A stretch of 14,108 nucleotides of DNA from Microcaldota archaeon. Lineage in GTDB: Archaea; Micrarchaeota; Micrarchaeia; Anstonellales; Bilamarchaeaceae. Below the pieces are notes generated by a model that searched no databases, was not told the DNA's origin, and saw nothing but the letters and a program-made list of their open reading frames with translations. A program made the position numbers and the translations under genes. The DNA lies in assembly GCA_020726005.1 (NCBI GenBank), contig DYTL01000013.1:1-14108 (forward strand), in the 5' to 3' direction. Below are positions 7,314 to 13,526 of the stretch, in pieces; position 1 is the first letter of the stretch; the number at the start of each line of letters is the position of its first letter.

Positions 7314-7940
7314 ATGAGAACTGAAAAAAAACATGAAAAGAAAGAAATAAAAGAAACGCCAAAAAAAGAAGTAGCGCTAAAAGAAAAAAAAACCGAAAAA
7401 AACATTAAAGGAATAAAGAGAATCGCCGGAAAAGATGTCAGTGGTGACTATCCTCTTCCAAAAGCATTGTTCCGAGTGCGAGGAATTGGAAAGAACTTAA
7501 GTGTAATAGTTGCAAAAATTCTCGCGCAAAGGCTCGGAATCCAGAAAAATATTCAGGTTGGAGATTTAAACGATGAGCAAATAGAAATGATAGATAAAAT
7601 ACTTTTAGACATGGGACGGTACGGACTTCCGGAGTTCATGCTTAACCGAAGAAAAGATTATCTAGATGGAGGAAATAAGCACGTAATAATGAATGATTTG
7701 ATTTTCGCGAACAAACAAGATATTGATAGAGAGAAGAATATTTATACTTGGAAAGGATATAGGCATGCATATGGCCAGAAAGTACGTGGCCAAAAAACCA
7801 AGAACAGCGGACGTGTAGGAATGACTGTTGGCGTACTCAGAAAGGCAATTCTTGCTCAGACAAAAAGCGCAGCTGCTACTCAAACAAGAGCTTCTACAGC
7901 AAAACCAGAAATAATAACTAAATCAACAGAAAAGAAATAA
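7314..7940 (+). CDS. rps13: 30S ribosomal protein uS13
   Basis: uS13 sits at the head of the small subunit and contacts the large subunit and tRNA. The 208-residue protein has the conserved helix-two-turn-helix core around residues 50-155: PLPKALFRVRGIGKNLS, MGRYGLPEFMLNRRKD, and a C-terminal RNA-binding part with YRHAYGQKVRGQKTKNSGR. It carries a Lys/Glu-rich extension of about 35 residues at the N-terminus and an Ala/Thr/Lys tail of about 30 residues at the C-terminus; both look disordered and make it longer than most archaeal uS13. It opens the classical archaeal uS13-uS4-uS11-Rpo3 operon, with uS4 starting 8 nt after its stop. Confidence 0.96.
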   Translation: MRTEKKHEKKEIKETPKKEVALKEKKTEKNIKGIKRIAGKDVSGDYPLPKALFRVRGIGKNLSVIVAKILAQRLGIQKNIQVGDLNDEQIEMIDKILLDMGRYGLPEFMLNRRKDYLDGGNKHVIMNDLIFANKQDIDREKNIYTWKGYRHAYGQKVRGQKTKNSGRVGMTVGVLRKAILAQTKSAAATQTRASTAKPEIITKSTEKK

Positions 7941-7948
7941 GTGAAATA

Positions 7949-8503
7949 ATGGGAGATCCGAGAAAGTTCAAAAATAAATACTCAAAACCGAAAAAAATGC
8001 TTGACAAAGCAAGAATAATAGAAGAAAGTAAACTCAAGAAAATGTATGGTCTTAAGAATATGCGTGAATTATGGATGGTGGTTCATGAACTCAAAAAAGC
8101 GAGGCATGAAGCCAGAAGGCTTCTTTCGCTTACCGAAACACAAAGGAAAAACGAGGAAAGAGTCGTTCTCTCCAAATTGCAAAAACTTGCAATTTTAGAT
8201 AATAACGGAAGTGTAGAAGACATACTTTCGCTTACAATAAAGGACATTTTAGAGCGAAGATTGCAGACACGTGTATTACGGAAAGGGCTTGCTAAAACCA
8301 TGGCACAGTCGCGTCAACTTATTACCCATGGATTTATCGCTATTGATAATAAGGCAGTAAACGTACCATCTTATATTGTAACCGGAGAAGAGGACAAATT
8401 ACTTAGACATTATAAAAAAATAGATATAGAACATACTTTTGTGGAAAAACCAGAAACAAAAGCTGAAAAACTACCTGAAGCTCCGAAGGAGGCAACAGTG
8501 TGA
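7949..8503 (+). CDS. rps4: 30S ribosomal protein uS4
   Basis: uS4 is a primary 16S rRNA-binding protein that nucleates the 30S body. The 184-residue protein begins GDPRKFKNKYSKPKKM, typical of archaeal uS4, continues through the helical GLKNMRELW and KKARHEARRLL region, and has the S4 RNA-binding domain at about 105-165 (RRLQTRVLRKGLAKTMAQSRQLITHGFIAI). The C-terminal 20 residues are Glu/Lys/Pro-rich. The ATG follows GTGAAATA, a weak ribosome-binding site. The stop overlaps the ribosome-binding region of rps11 (GTGTGAT), consistent with coupled translation. Confidence 0.96.
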   Translation: MGDPRKFKNKYSKPKKMLDKARIIEESKLKKMYGLKNMRELWMVVHELKKARHEARRLLSLTETQRKNEERVVLSKLQKLAILDNNGSVEDILSLTIKDILERRLQTRVLRKGLAKTMAQSRQLITHGFIAIDNKAVNVPSYIVTGEEDKLLRHYKKIDIEHTFVEKPETKAEKLPEAPKEATV

Positions 8504-8508
8504 TTTTT

Positions 8509-9024
8509 ATGTCTGAAACAAAAGAAAAGGAAATACAAAGTATAACAGTTCCAAACGTAGAAATCCCTGTATTTGTCGTACAAGAGAAAACACAATCAAC
8601 CAAAGAAATTCAAAAAGTAACTTCAACACATCCTGGACAAAAAAAGAAATTCGCAGTAATCCATGTTTACTCTTCTAAAAATGATACAATTATTACTGCA
8701 ACCGATTTAAGTGGTGCTGAAACTTTTGCATGGGCGAGCGGGGGAATGATAGTAAAATCTGATAGGGAAGAAGGAAAACCATATGCAGCAATGCAAGCAG
8801 CTATTAGGGTTGTTAATACTTTAAAAGAAAAGGGACTAACTCCTATCTATATCAAAATTCGCGCACCTGGTGGAAATCAATCTAAAACTCCTGGTTCAGG
8901 GGCCCAAGCAGTTATAAGAGCGGTGGCAAGAGCTGGAGTAAAGTTGCAAAAAATTGAAGATGTAACTCCAATTCCAACTGACTCCATGAGAAAAAAAGGC
9001 GGAAGAAGAGGAAGAAGAGTGTGA
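8509..9024 (+). CDS. rps11: 30S ribosomal protein uS11
   Basis: uS11 lies on the 30S platform near the mRNA exit and the anti-Shine-Dalgarno region. The core (about residues 40-172) matches the family: KKFAVIHVYSSKNDTIITATDLSG, MQAAIRVV, IKIRAPGGNQSKTPGSGAQAVIRA, and the C-terminal TPIPTDSMRKKGGRRGRR. A charged extension of about 40 residues precedes it. I chose ATG 8509 because GTGAT lies four bases upstream, the same arrangement as in rpoD. An in-frame GTG at 8500, with GGAGG seven bases before it, would add three residues (MIF) and cannot be excluded. Confidence 0.95.
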   Translation: MSETKEKEIQSITVPNVEIPVFVVQEKTQSTKEIQKVTSTHPGQKKKFAVIHVYSSKNDTIITATDLSGAETFAWASGGMIVKSDREEGKPYAAMQAAIRVVNTLKEKGLTPIYIKIRAPGGNQSKTPGSGAQAVIRAVARAGVKLQKIEDVTPIPTDSMRKKGGRRGRRV

Positions 9025-9029
9025 TATTT

Positions 9030-9611
9030 ATGAAAATTGAAATCACTCTAGAACAGGACAATAAACTCAATTTTGAACTCAATGAAGTTAAAGTTAGCTT
9101 TGCAAATGCGATACGTAGATATGCTATGAATGCAGTTCCTGTATTTGCGATAGATGAAGTAACATTTTATGATAATACAAGTGCATTTTTTGACGAGTAT
9201 TTAGCGCACAGAATAGGGTTAATCCCTATTATAACTCCAAATAATGTTCCGAAAGATGCAGAAATATTATTTCATCTTGATGCTAAAGCTCCAAAAGTTG
9301 TTTATTCATCAGAACTTGAAACAAAAGATACTGAAATAAAAGTTGCTAGGGACAAAATTCCAATCGTAACTCTTTTTGATGAACAGACCCTTAGATTAGA
9401 AGGAAAGGCAAAATTAGCAACAGCAAAAAGACATGCAAAATTCCAGTCTGGTCTTGCGGCATACGAAATTACAAAAGACGGTTTCAAGTTCATTATTGAA
9501 TCTTTTTTTCAAATGTCACCGAGAGAACTTGTAATTCGTGCTGCATCTGTACTCAATGAAGATCTTGAAAATCTTAAAGATCAGCTAGAAAACATAAAAA
9601 AGAAAAAATAA
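9030..9611 (+). CDS. rpoD: DNA-directed RNA polymerase subunit Rpo3 (RpoD)
   Basis: Rpo3 is the archaeal counterpart of Rpb3 and bacterial alpha; it pairs with Rpo11 to start RNA polymerase assembly. The protein (193 residues from ATG 9030) shows the dimerisation domain split by the insert domain: NEVKVSFANAIRRYAMNAVPVFAIDEVTFY at the start, HRIGLIPI, then the insert, and a C-terminal helix at about 170-193. It has no cysteine at all and no room for the iron-sulfur (D3) domain found in longer archaeal homologues, so it is the short form. GTG 9021 is in frame three codons earlier; GTGATATTTATG points to the ATG. The partner Rpo11 is encoded about 1.2 kb away on the other strand. Confidence 0.94.
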   Translation: MKIEITLEQDNKLNFELNEVKVSFANAIRRYAMNAVPVFAIDEVTFYDNTSAFFDEYLAHRIGLIPIITPNNVPKDAEILFHLDAKAPKVVYSSELETKDTEIKVARDKIPIVTLFDEQTLRLEGKAKLATAKRHAKFQSGLAAYEITKDGFKFIIESFFQMSPRELVIRAASVLNEDLENLKDQLENIKKKK

Positions 9612-9621
9612 TTGTTATTTT

Positions 9622-9752
9622 GCAGGGGTGGCGGAGCTCGGTCAAACGTCTTCAGTCTCGATTTTTTGGAAGAGATTGAAAATGGTTTAAACGTGCCAGC
9701 TTGAGGGGTTGGTGCTCTAGCAGCTGCGCAAGTTCAAATCTTGCCCCCTGCA
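9622..9752 (+). tRNA. tRNA-Leu (anticodon GAG), intron-containing
   Basis: The acceptor stem GCAGGGG (9622-9628) pairs with CCCCTGC (9745-9751), followed by discriminator A9752; CCA is not encoded. The D-arm has GCG (9631-9633), A14, G15, and GG at 9640-9641. The T-arm is GCAAG/CTTGC with loop TTCAAAT (9728-9744). After removing a 45-nt intron, the anticodon stem CCAGC/GTTGG (9696-9700, 9708-9712) closes a 7-nt loop TTGAGGG, with U33 and anticodon GAG at 9703-9705. A variable arm of about 15 nt (9713-9727) makes it class II; with A73 this means leucine. The mature length is 86 nt. It begins 10 nt after rpoD and is probably read through from the operon. In several archaea a tRNA-Leu also lies after rpoD, before rpl18e. 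Confidence 0.9.
9645..9689 (+). other. Noncanonical 45-nt tRNA intron in the D-arm region
   Basis: AAACGT occurs at 9644-9649 and again at 9689-9694, so the intron length (45 nt) is certain but its exact ends can slide within that repeat. The best bulge-helix-bulge uses the self-complementary ACGT at 9646-9649 paired with ACGT at 9691-9694, 3-nt bulges CAA (9643-9645) and TAA (9688-9690), and an outer helix GGT (9640-9642) with GCC (9695-9697). Cutting after the second bulge base gives 9645-9689, between positions about 20b and 21. The inner part folds as TTCAGTCTC (9651-9659) with GAGATTGAA (9672-9680), a 9-bp stem. The base pairs next to the inner bulge are poor, so the motif is relaxed. 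Confidence 0.75.
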
Positions 9753-9763
9753 TTTATTACCTA

Positions 9764-9786
9764 AATTTTCCTTAGTTTTTAATTTT
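9764..9786 (+). terminator. T-rich terminator after tRNA-Leu
   Basis: T runs at 9766-9769 and 9776-9786 follow the tRNA by 14-34 bases. This is the usual form of an archaeal terminator and would end the ribosomal protein operon transcript before the convergent signal peptidase gene. Confidence 0.5.
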
Positions 9787-9800
9787 AAGAAAAAGTTAAG

Positions 9801-10814
9801 TTATTGATAGATCAATTTTGTATTGCAATTAATCGATTCTTCAACGGAACCTGAAAGAAAAAGTTTATAATAACCGATATATGGAATTGAGAATAAATGC
9901 ATGCCCCTTATGTTTTTCTCTTGAATAGGGGTATTTGCTAATTGCCTGCGATAGTCAAAAAATTGTATATCAAAAATATTGTTATTATCTCCTTTTGTAA
10001 GGAGATATATCTGTCCGTCTACATTTATTTTTAAGTATACGCGATGAATTATATCTCCAGTATAAAAAAATAAGTCCCCATTATTTGGCTGGTAAACTAT
10101 TACATCATTTGAAAAATTGGTTTTGTATGTTTTTCCATTGTGTGAAATTGAAACTACGCACAATTGTAATTCAGAATTATTGAAACTTAAGGTTTTTCTC
10201 TTGCAATTTGAATAAGTAAAAATTAATGAACCACGCTGCTCAATAAATTGCTCAGGTTCGCGAATAAAATATCTACATACAGAATTGCTATTATTATAAG
10301 CCTGACAGTAGGAAAAGATTGAACCATTTACAGTAAAGTTTTTATATATCGAATAAATTTTAGCTTCAGGATTCATAATTTCCTTGAATTCATCTAAACT
10401 TACATTTATTTCAGGGGCAATAATTTCTGCTATGGAAGTACCATGAATAATAGCCAAATCTCCTCTTTGTAAATTCGGAAGCATTGAACAAGAAGCTACT
10501 GCACTTATTGGAACAGAAGTGCGTAAAATTATTGAAATAAAAATCCAAATCAAGAGCGCGATAACAACACATTTTAATGTATCCAAGATTTCGTTTTTTA
10601 TACCGTGATTTTTTACTCCTTGTTTCATTTCTAGGACAACAAATACAATAAATTCTACAGCAACTAAAATTCCAAATATGGGGGATACATCATATCCATA
10701 TTGCGGTGAATCTTTAGTGAAAATATACAAAGCAAGTGTAATAATTAAAATAAATATCTGAATAACACTCCTTTTGAATTTGATAAATATTTCCCAGAAA
10801 TTTTTAAAATCCAC
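9801..10814 (-). CDS. Signal peptidase I, archaeal Sec11 type, with large insert
   Basis: This membrane enzyme removes signal peptides from secreted proteins. Counting from GTG 10814 (about 337 residues), there are hydrophobic segments at about 15-33, 42-62 and 80-98, then the catalytic SCSMLPNLQRGDLAII with Ser110 in SMxP, the GDIIHRVY box with His257, and TKGDNNNIFD with Asp276/Asp282. Ser-His-Asp with no catalytic Lys is the archaeal/ER pattern. About 110 residues between the Ser and His boxes form an insert with several sequons and Cys pairs, much longer than in the minimal enzymes. The extra N-terminal membrane segments are also unusual. The frame is open to a TTG at 10865, which would overlap rpoL by 38 bases; I prefer GTG 10814, 13 bases after the rpoL stop with GGATG upstream. 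It shares a transcript with csl4 and rpoL. Confidence 0.85.
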   Translation of the reverse strand: MDFKNFWEIFIKFKRSVIQIFILIITLALYIFTKDSPQYGYDVSPIFGILVAVEFIVFVVLEMKQGVKNHGIKNEILDTLKCVVIALLIWIFISIILRTSVPISAVASCSMLPNLQRGDLAIIHGTSIAEIIAPEINVSLDEFKEIMNPEAKIYSIYKNFTVNGSIFSYCQAYNNSNSVCRYFIREPEQFIEQRGSLIFTYSNCKRKTLSFNNSELQLCVVSISHNGKTYKTNFSNDVIVYQPNNGDLFFYTGDIIHRVYLKINVDGQIYLLTKGDNNNIFDIQFFDYRRQLANTPIQEKNIRGMHLFSIPYIGYYKLFLSGSVEESINCNTKLIYQ

Positions 10815-10827
10815 GTAAACATCCAGA

Positions 10828-11100
10828 TTAATTAGATTGTTTAAATTCTTTTTTGAGAGTCGCAATATCTTTCATTATTTCGTCTATTGTTTTAATAGTA
10901 AGCTCAAGCGCATCCTCACTTTTAGTTTTTACTATCATCCTTGGATTTCCGGTGAGCGGATGATCTATTTTATACGAAACAATTTCAATTGAATCGTTTT
11001 CAGAAAGTCTATCTGTAATAAGTTCTGGAATTGTACTATCGATTCCGATTATTTCAAATTCTAACGTGCTTTTTTCATAATTCAAAATTTTTACTTCCAT
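10828..11100 (-). CDS. rpoL: DNA-directed RNA polymerase subunit Rpo11 (RpoL)
   Basis: Rpo11 is the small partner of Rpo3 in the RNA polymerase assembly platform (Rpb11 in eukaryotes). The 90-residue protein fits the family in length and pattern: an N-terminal strand (VKILNYEKSTLEFEIIG), the dimer helix TIPELITDRL, the hallmark YKIDHPLTGNPRMIVKT (about 44-60), and a long C-terminal helix. Upstream in-frame codons GTG 11109 and ATG 11106 would give MMKM; I chose ATG 11100 because GGTGAT ends four bases before it and would itself be the ribosome-binding site. It lies 56 bases after csl4, an association known in many archaea. Confidence 0.92.
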   Translation of the reverse strand: MEVKILNYEKSTLEFEIIGIDSTIPELITDRLSENDSIEIVSYKIDHPLTGNPRMIVKTKSEDALELTIKTIDEIMKDIATLKKEFKQSN

Positions 11101-11156
11101 CTTCATCACCTAAATAAATATCTTTCAAAAAGAAATTTAATAAAAAAACCTACGAA

Positions 11157-11732
11157 CTAAATTTCTATTTCATTAAGCGTTGTTTCGTGTCCGTATGATT
11201 TCGAAACTTTCCTCTTACATGTTCTTTTACACTTATCGCATTTTAGAATCGCATTATCTAATATCATCTCATTTCTGCATATATCGCAGTATGCCTTTAC
11301 TATCCCCAAATCAAATGCTTTTGTAGATAATGAGATGCCTAATTTTAGTTCTTCAACCCTTGCCTTAATCAAATCCCCGCGTTTCATTTCATTTTTTGCG
11401 CTTGACACAAAACCTTCGCGTATATTCATTACTCTAAGCACGCCGTAATCCGACGGTGGAACGAATCTTTCTCTTCCCTTCACAAGCGGCTCAATTTCTA
11501 TAAGTGCAAGTTGCTCAATTACATTCATAACTATTCCATAAACTATTTGCCCAGGTTGAATTGATATAATCTCTTTTTTTGGAAGTATACTAATCTCACC
11601 ATGTTCTCTTATTATTCGTCCAGAAAGCGTAGCGTATATTTCGTGATTTTCTTCACGCGTGCCTTTACCCGGAATTGCTTCTTCAGTTGCTCCAATATGT
11701 TTTCCAGGAATTGCAAAATTATTTTGGTTCAT
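11157..11732 (-). CDS. csl4: Exosome complex RNA-binding protein Csl4
   Basis: Csl4 forms part of the cap of the archaeal RNA exosome, guiding RNA to the Rrp41-Rrp42 core and recruiting DnaG. The 191-residue protein shows all three family domains: an N-terminal beta domain with the IPGK...PGKGT pattern (8-25), an S1 RNA-binding domain (about 60-135: GQIVYGIVMNVIEQLALIEI through ISLSTKAF), and a C-terminal zinc ribbon with Cys149, Cys152, Cys165 and Cys168. The length is normal. The ATG is preceded by GGTATGATTT. It leads a minus-strand operon with rpoL and the signal peptidase. Confidence 0.93.
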   Translation of the reverse strand: MNQNNFAIPGKHIGATEEAIPGKGTREENHEIYATLSGRIIREHGEISILPKKEIISIQPGQIVYGIVMNVIEQLALIEIEPLVKGRERFVPPSDYGVLRVMNIREGFVSSAKNEMKRGDLIKARVEELKLGISLSTKAFDLGIVKAYCDICRNEMILDNAILKCDKCKRTCKRKVSKSYGHETTLNEIEI

Positions 11733-11785
11733 AAATCATACCATATTTCATTATTGATTTAATTAGAATTAATTTTGATTAAAGA

Positions 11786-11795
11786 GATTTAAAAG
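11786..11795 (-). promoter_or_regulatory. TATA box of the csl4-rpoL operon
   Basis: On the minus strand CTTTTAAATC lies about 54-63 bases before the csl4 ATG. A start near 11763 would leave a leader of about 30 nt that includes the GGTATGAT ribosome-binding site. Confidence 0.5.
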
Positions 11796-11913
11796 CTTAC
11801 TTGTGCATTCAATTTTGTTGCTGTACATTCGTATAAAACTAAGTTCAAACGTAATTTTAAATTATCTAGATGAGATATTAGTGGAATATTAAATATTTTC
11901 ATAGAAAAATGGG

Positions 11914-11921
11914 TTTAAAAA
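11914..11921 (+). promoter_or_regulatory. TATA box of the structured RNA
   Basis: TTTAAAAA, preceded by GGG and an A-rich stretch, is centred 27-30 bases before G11947, where the paired 5' end of the RNA begins. The match between promoter spacing and the start of the terminal helix supports an independent transcript on the plus strand. Confidence 0.55.
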
Positions 11922-11946
11922 CCTTTCGGTATTAATATTATTCCTT

Positions 11947-12240
11947 GAAATTTATCAGGGCTTGGGAAAACCAGGCAGAACAAGTGGTCGGTAAAAAAGT
12001 TTTGGGTAACCAGACGCCATTTGTTTGCGGTTTTTGCCTCTGCGGTTGCTTTAGGTAGTCATTTGCAAAATGATGGGATTTGTAAGTGCATTTGGCTAAG
12101 AAGATGACCTATCGTATGCAGAAGACGCGCACCAAACAAATATATTTTCAGCCTAAAGAGGGTAAGCGTAAGCAGACCCTAGGTCGTGCTGGATTTATGT
12201 TGCTGTGAGGTAACTTGGACCCTAAAAGTCCTGATAAATC
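11947..12240 (+). ncRNA. Structured noncoding RNA of about 294 nt, family not assigned
   Basis: The region has no long reading frame, looks less AT-rich than its flanks and folds end to end. The 5' strand 11950-11963 pairs with 12226-12239 in a 14-bp helix with one G-U. Inside, GGG/CCC (11964-11966, 12220-12222), CCAGG/CTTGG (11971-11975, 12214-12218) and CAGAACA/TGTTgCTG (11976-11982, 12198-12205) extend a rod. CCAGACGCC (12010-12018) pairs with 12182-12192 with two bulged bases and opens a three-way junction: a long arm closed by ATTTGTTTG/CAAACAAAT (12019-12027, 12133-12141) with inner stems TCTGC/GCAGA and TAGG..TCAT/ATGACCTA, and a hairpin AGGGT/ACCCT (12159-12163, 12176-12180) capped by GC-GTAA-GC, a GNRA loop. 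A TATA box and T-rich tail flank it. SRP RNA and RNase P RNA are the expected candidates by size and paired ends, but I find neither the SRP helix 8 signature nor RNase P conserved regions I and V in order. Confidence 0.65.
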
Positions 12241-12250
12241 TAATTTAATA

Positions 12251-12265
12251 ATTTTTGATTATTTT
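12251..12265 (+). terminator. T-rich terminator of the structured RNA
   Basis: Runs of five and four T (12252-12256 and 12262-12265) start about 12 bases after the terminal helix ends, as expected for archaeal transcription termination. Confidence 0.45.
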
Positions 12266-12280
12266 AGAGTATATACTGCA

Positions 12281-12288
12281 TTATAAAT
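12281..12288 (+). promoter_or_regulatory. TATA box of the MFS-phosphatidyltransferase operon
   Basis: TTATAAAT lies 74-81 bases before ATG 12362. A start near 12312 gives a leader of about 50 nt that contains the hairpin at 12342-12360. The palindrome AGTATATACT just upstream (12269-12278) is a second TATA-like site usable on either strand. Confidence 0.45.
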
Positions 12289-12341
12289 TCAAAAATAATG
12301 AAAAAAGAATTTTATAGAAAAATTAATTTTGAATGTGTCCT

Positions 12342-12360
12342 AATCTCCATTGGGGAGATT
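12342..12360 (+). promoter_or_regulatory. Hairpin enclosing the ribosome-binding site of the MFS gene
   Basis: AATCTCC (12342-12348) pairs perfectly with GGAGATT (12354-12360) across a 5-nt loop. The GGGGAG ribosome-binding site lies in the loop edge and 3' strand, and the stem ends one base before ATG 12362. Folding of the leader would hide the site, so the hairpin could regulate translation. This is seen in sequence; its use as a switch is inference. Confidence 0.55.
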
Positions 12361-12361
12361 T

Positions 12362-13522
12362 ATGAAATTTAAAATACCTTATTTGCTCAAGGGCATTGTT
12401 TCGCTTGGTTACAATTCAATATCAAAAATATTGCCAGCCTATCTTTCTTCAATCGGATTTTCTCCTTTATCAGTGGCTGCGGTAAATTCATCATATCAGC
12501 TTGCAAAAGGTGCGAGCGGAATACTATCTGGACCATTGATTGATAAATTTGGTTGGCTACGTAGTTTCAGATTTTCAATGTTAGCCATTATGCTAATACT
12601 TATTCTTTTTCTATTTTTTGCAAAAACTGATATGAATTTTATTTTGCTTTTCTTCGGAATTGGAATAACACTTGCAATTGCATATTTTAGTATAGACGCG
12701 ATTGCAACAGACGCAAAAAATAAAATCGAAATTCTTTCAAATCTTGAATTTTTCTATCAAATTGGATTTGTTTTCGGTCCATTAATCGGAGGATTTTTAG
12801 TCAAAGATTATGGATTTGAAATAGCGGTGATGTTCTGGATTGTAAGTGCACTCATTGGGCTGTTTCTTTCATTTCTAATCCCTGTATCTAAAGAAAATAA
12901 AAAAATTCATCACGATATTCTTAACGAAATAAAAAAATCATTCTCGCAAAATCCCATAAATTTCATTGCATTTCTTGCATTAAGCGGATTATTTATCGGT
13001 TTTATAGAAGGCGTAAGAGATATTGCAATTCCATTATATGCACATGATTTGGGAATGGACATTGTAATAATAGGTACGATATTCACTATTTCTGCAATTA
13101 TTACTGCAATAGGTATATTACCATTAGGAAAAATCTCAAATAAAATAGGAAGCAAGCACTGGATAATTCTTGGATTGGTTGTTGTGTTTGTTGCTTTCGC
13201 ATGCCTATCCGTATTCAAATCGTTTATAGAAATTGCAGTACTAACAGGTATATTATCATTAGGACGAACAATGGGTTATATAGGAACAAGATCATTTGTT
13301 GCTGAAAATATGCCGTCCTCATTACGAGCAACAGCATTTTCTATTCAACAATCTTTCTTTTCTGTTGGACTAATTATAGGTCCACTTTTTAGTGGTTTTA
13401 TTATCGAATGGAAAGGAATCGGGAGTATATTTATTATTTTAGCAGTTTTTACTACTATAGTAGTGTTGTTTTTAGGGTGCGTGTTGTTATTTAATAGGAT
13501 TAAGACCTATAGTAGTAGATGA
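12362..13522 (+). CDS. Major facilitator superfamily transporter
   Basis: This integral membrane protein of 386 residues has about 12 hydrophobic helices in two halves joined by a charged loop (near residues 180-195, KENKKIHHDILNEIKKSF). The MFS motif A appears in the loop after helix 2 as GPLIDKFGWLRSF, with a related GKISNKIGSKH in the second half, as expected from the internal duplication. The substrate cannot be inferred; the pattern resembles drug/sugar-type efflux members. The start is ATG 12362, after GGGGAGATTT; an in-frame TTG at 12350 would lie in the hairpin and is unlikely. The phosphatidyltransferase gene begins 4 bases after its TGA, so both are probably one operon. Confidence 0.88.
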   Translation: MKFKIPYLLKGIVSLGYNSISKILPAYLSSIGFSPLSVAAVNSSYQLAKGASGILSGPLIDKFGWLRSFRFSMLAIMLILILFLFFAKTDMNFILLFFGIGITLAIAYFSIDAIATDAKNKIEILSNLEFFYQIGFVFGPLIGGFLVKDYGFEIAVMFWIVSALIGLFLSFLIPVSKENKKIHHDILNEIKKSFSQNPINFIAFLALSGLFIGFIEGVRDIAIPLYAHDLGMDIVIIGTIFTISAIITAIGILPLGKISNKIGSKHWIILGLVVVFVAFACLSVFKSFIEIAVLTGILSLGRTMGYIGTRSFVAENMPSSLRATAFSIQQSFFSVGLIIGPLFSGFIIEWKGIGSIFIILAVFTTIVVLFLGCVLLFNRIKTYSSR

Positions 13523-13526
13523 TTTT

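Noticed and set aside
9645..9660. tRNA-Glu(CTC) or tRNA-Ser(CGA) anticodons in the unspliced sequence
   Set aside because: Glu is not class II, and the CGA reading needs a broken D-stem; the long variable arm and A73 with GAG fit leucine.
9651..9680. TTCAG...TTGAA read as the tRNA anticodon stem
   Set aside because: The loop would lack U33, would be 20 nt long, and the remaining variable region would be too long; the stem belongs to the intron.
12101..12135. RNase P regions IV and V in AGAAGATGAC...CAGAA of the structured RNA
   Set aside because: The bases pair inside the long arm, the following GGCUUA-like element is missing, and no region I partner lies where it should.
12159..12180. SRP RNA helix 8
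   Set aside because: The GTAA tip and nearby AGCAG are suggestive, but AG/AA internal bases and the ACCCT closing stem do not give the conserved symmetric loop, and no Alu-domain helices follow the terminal helix.
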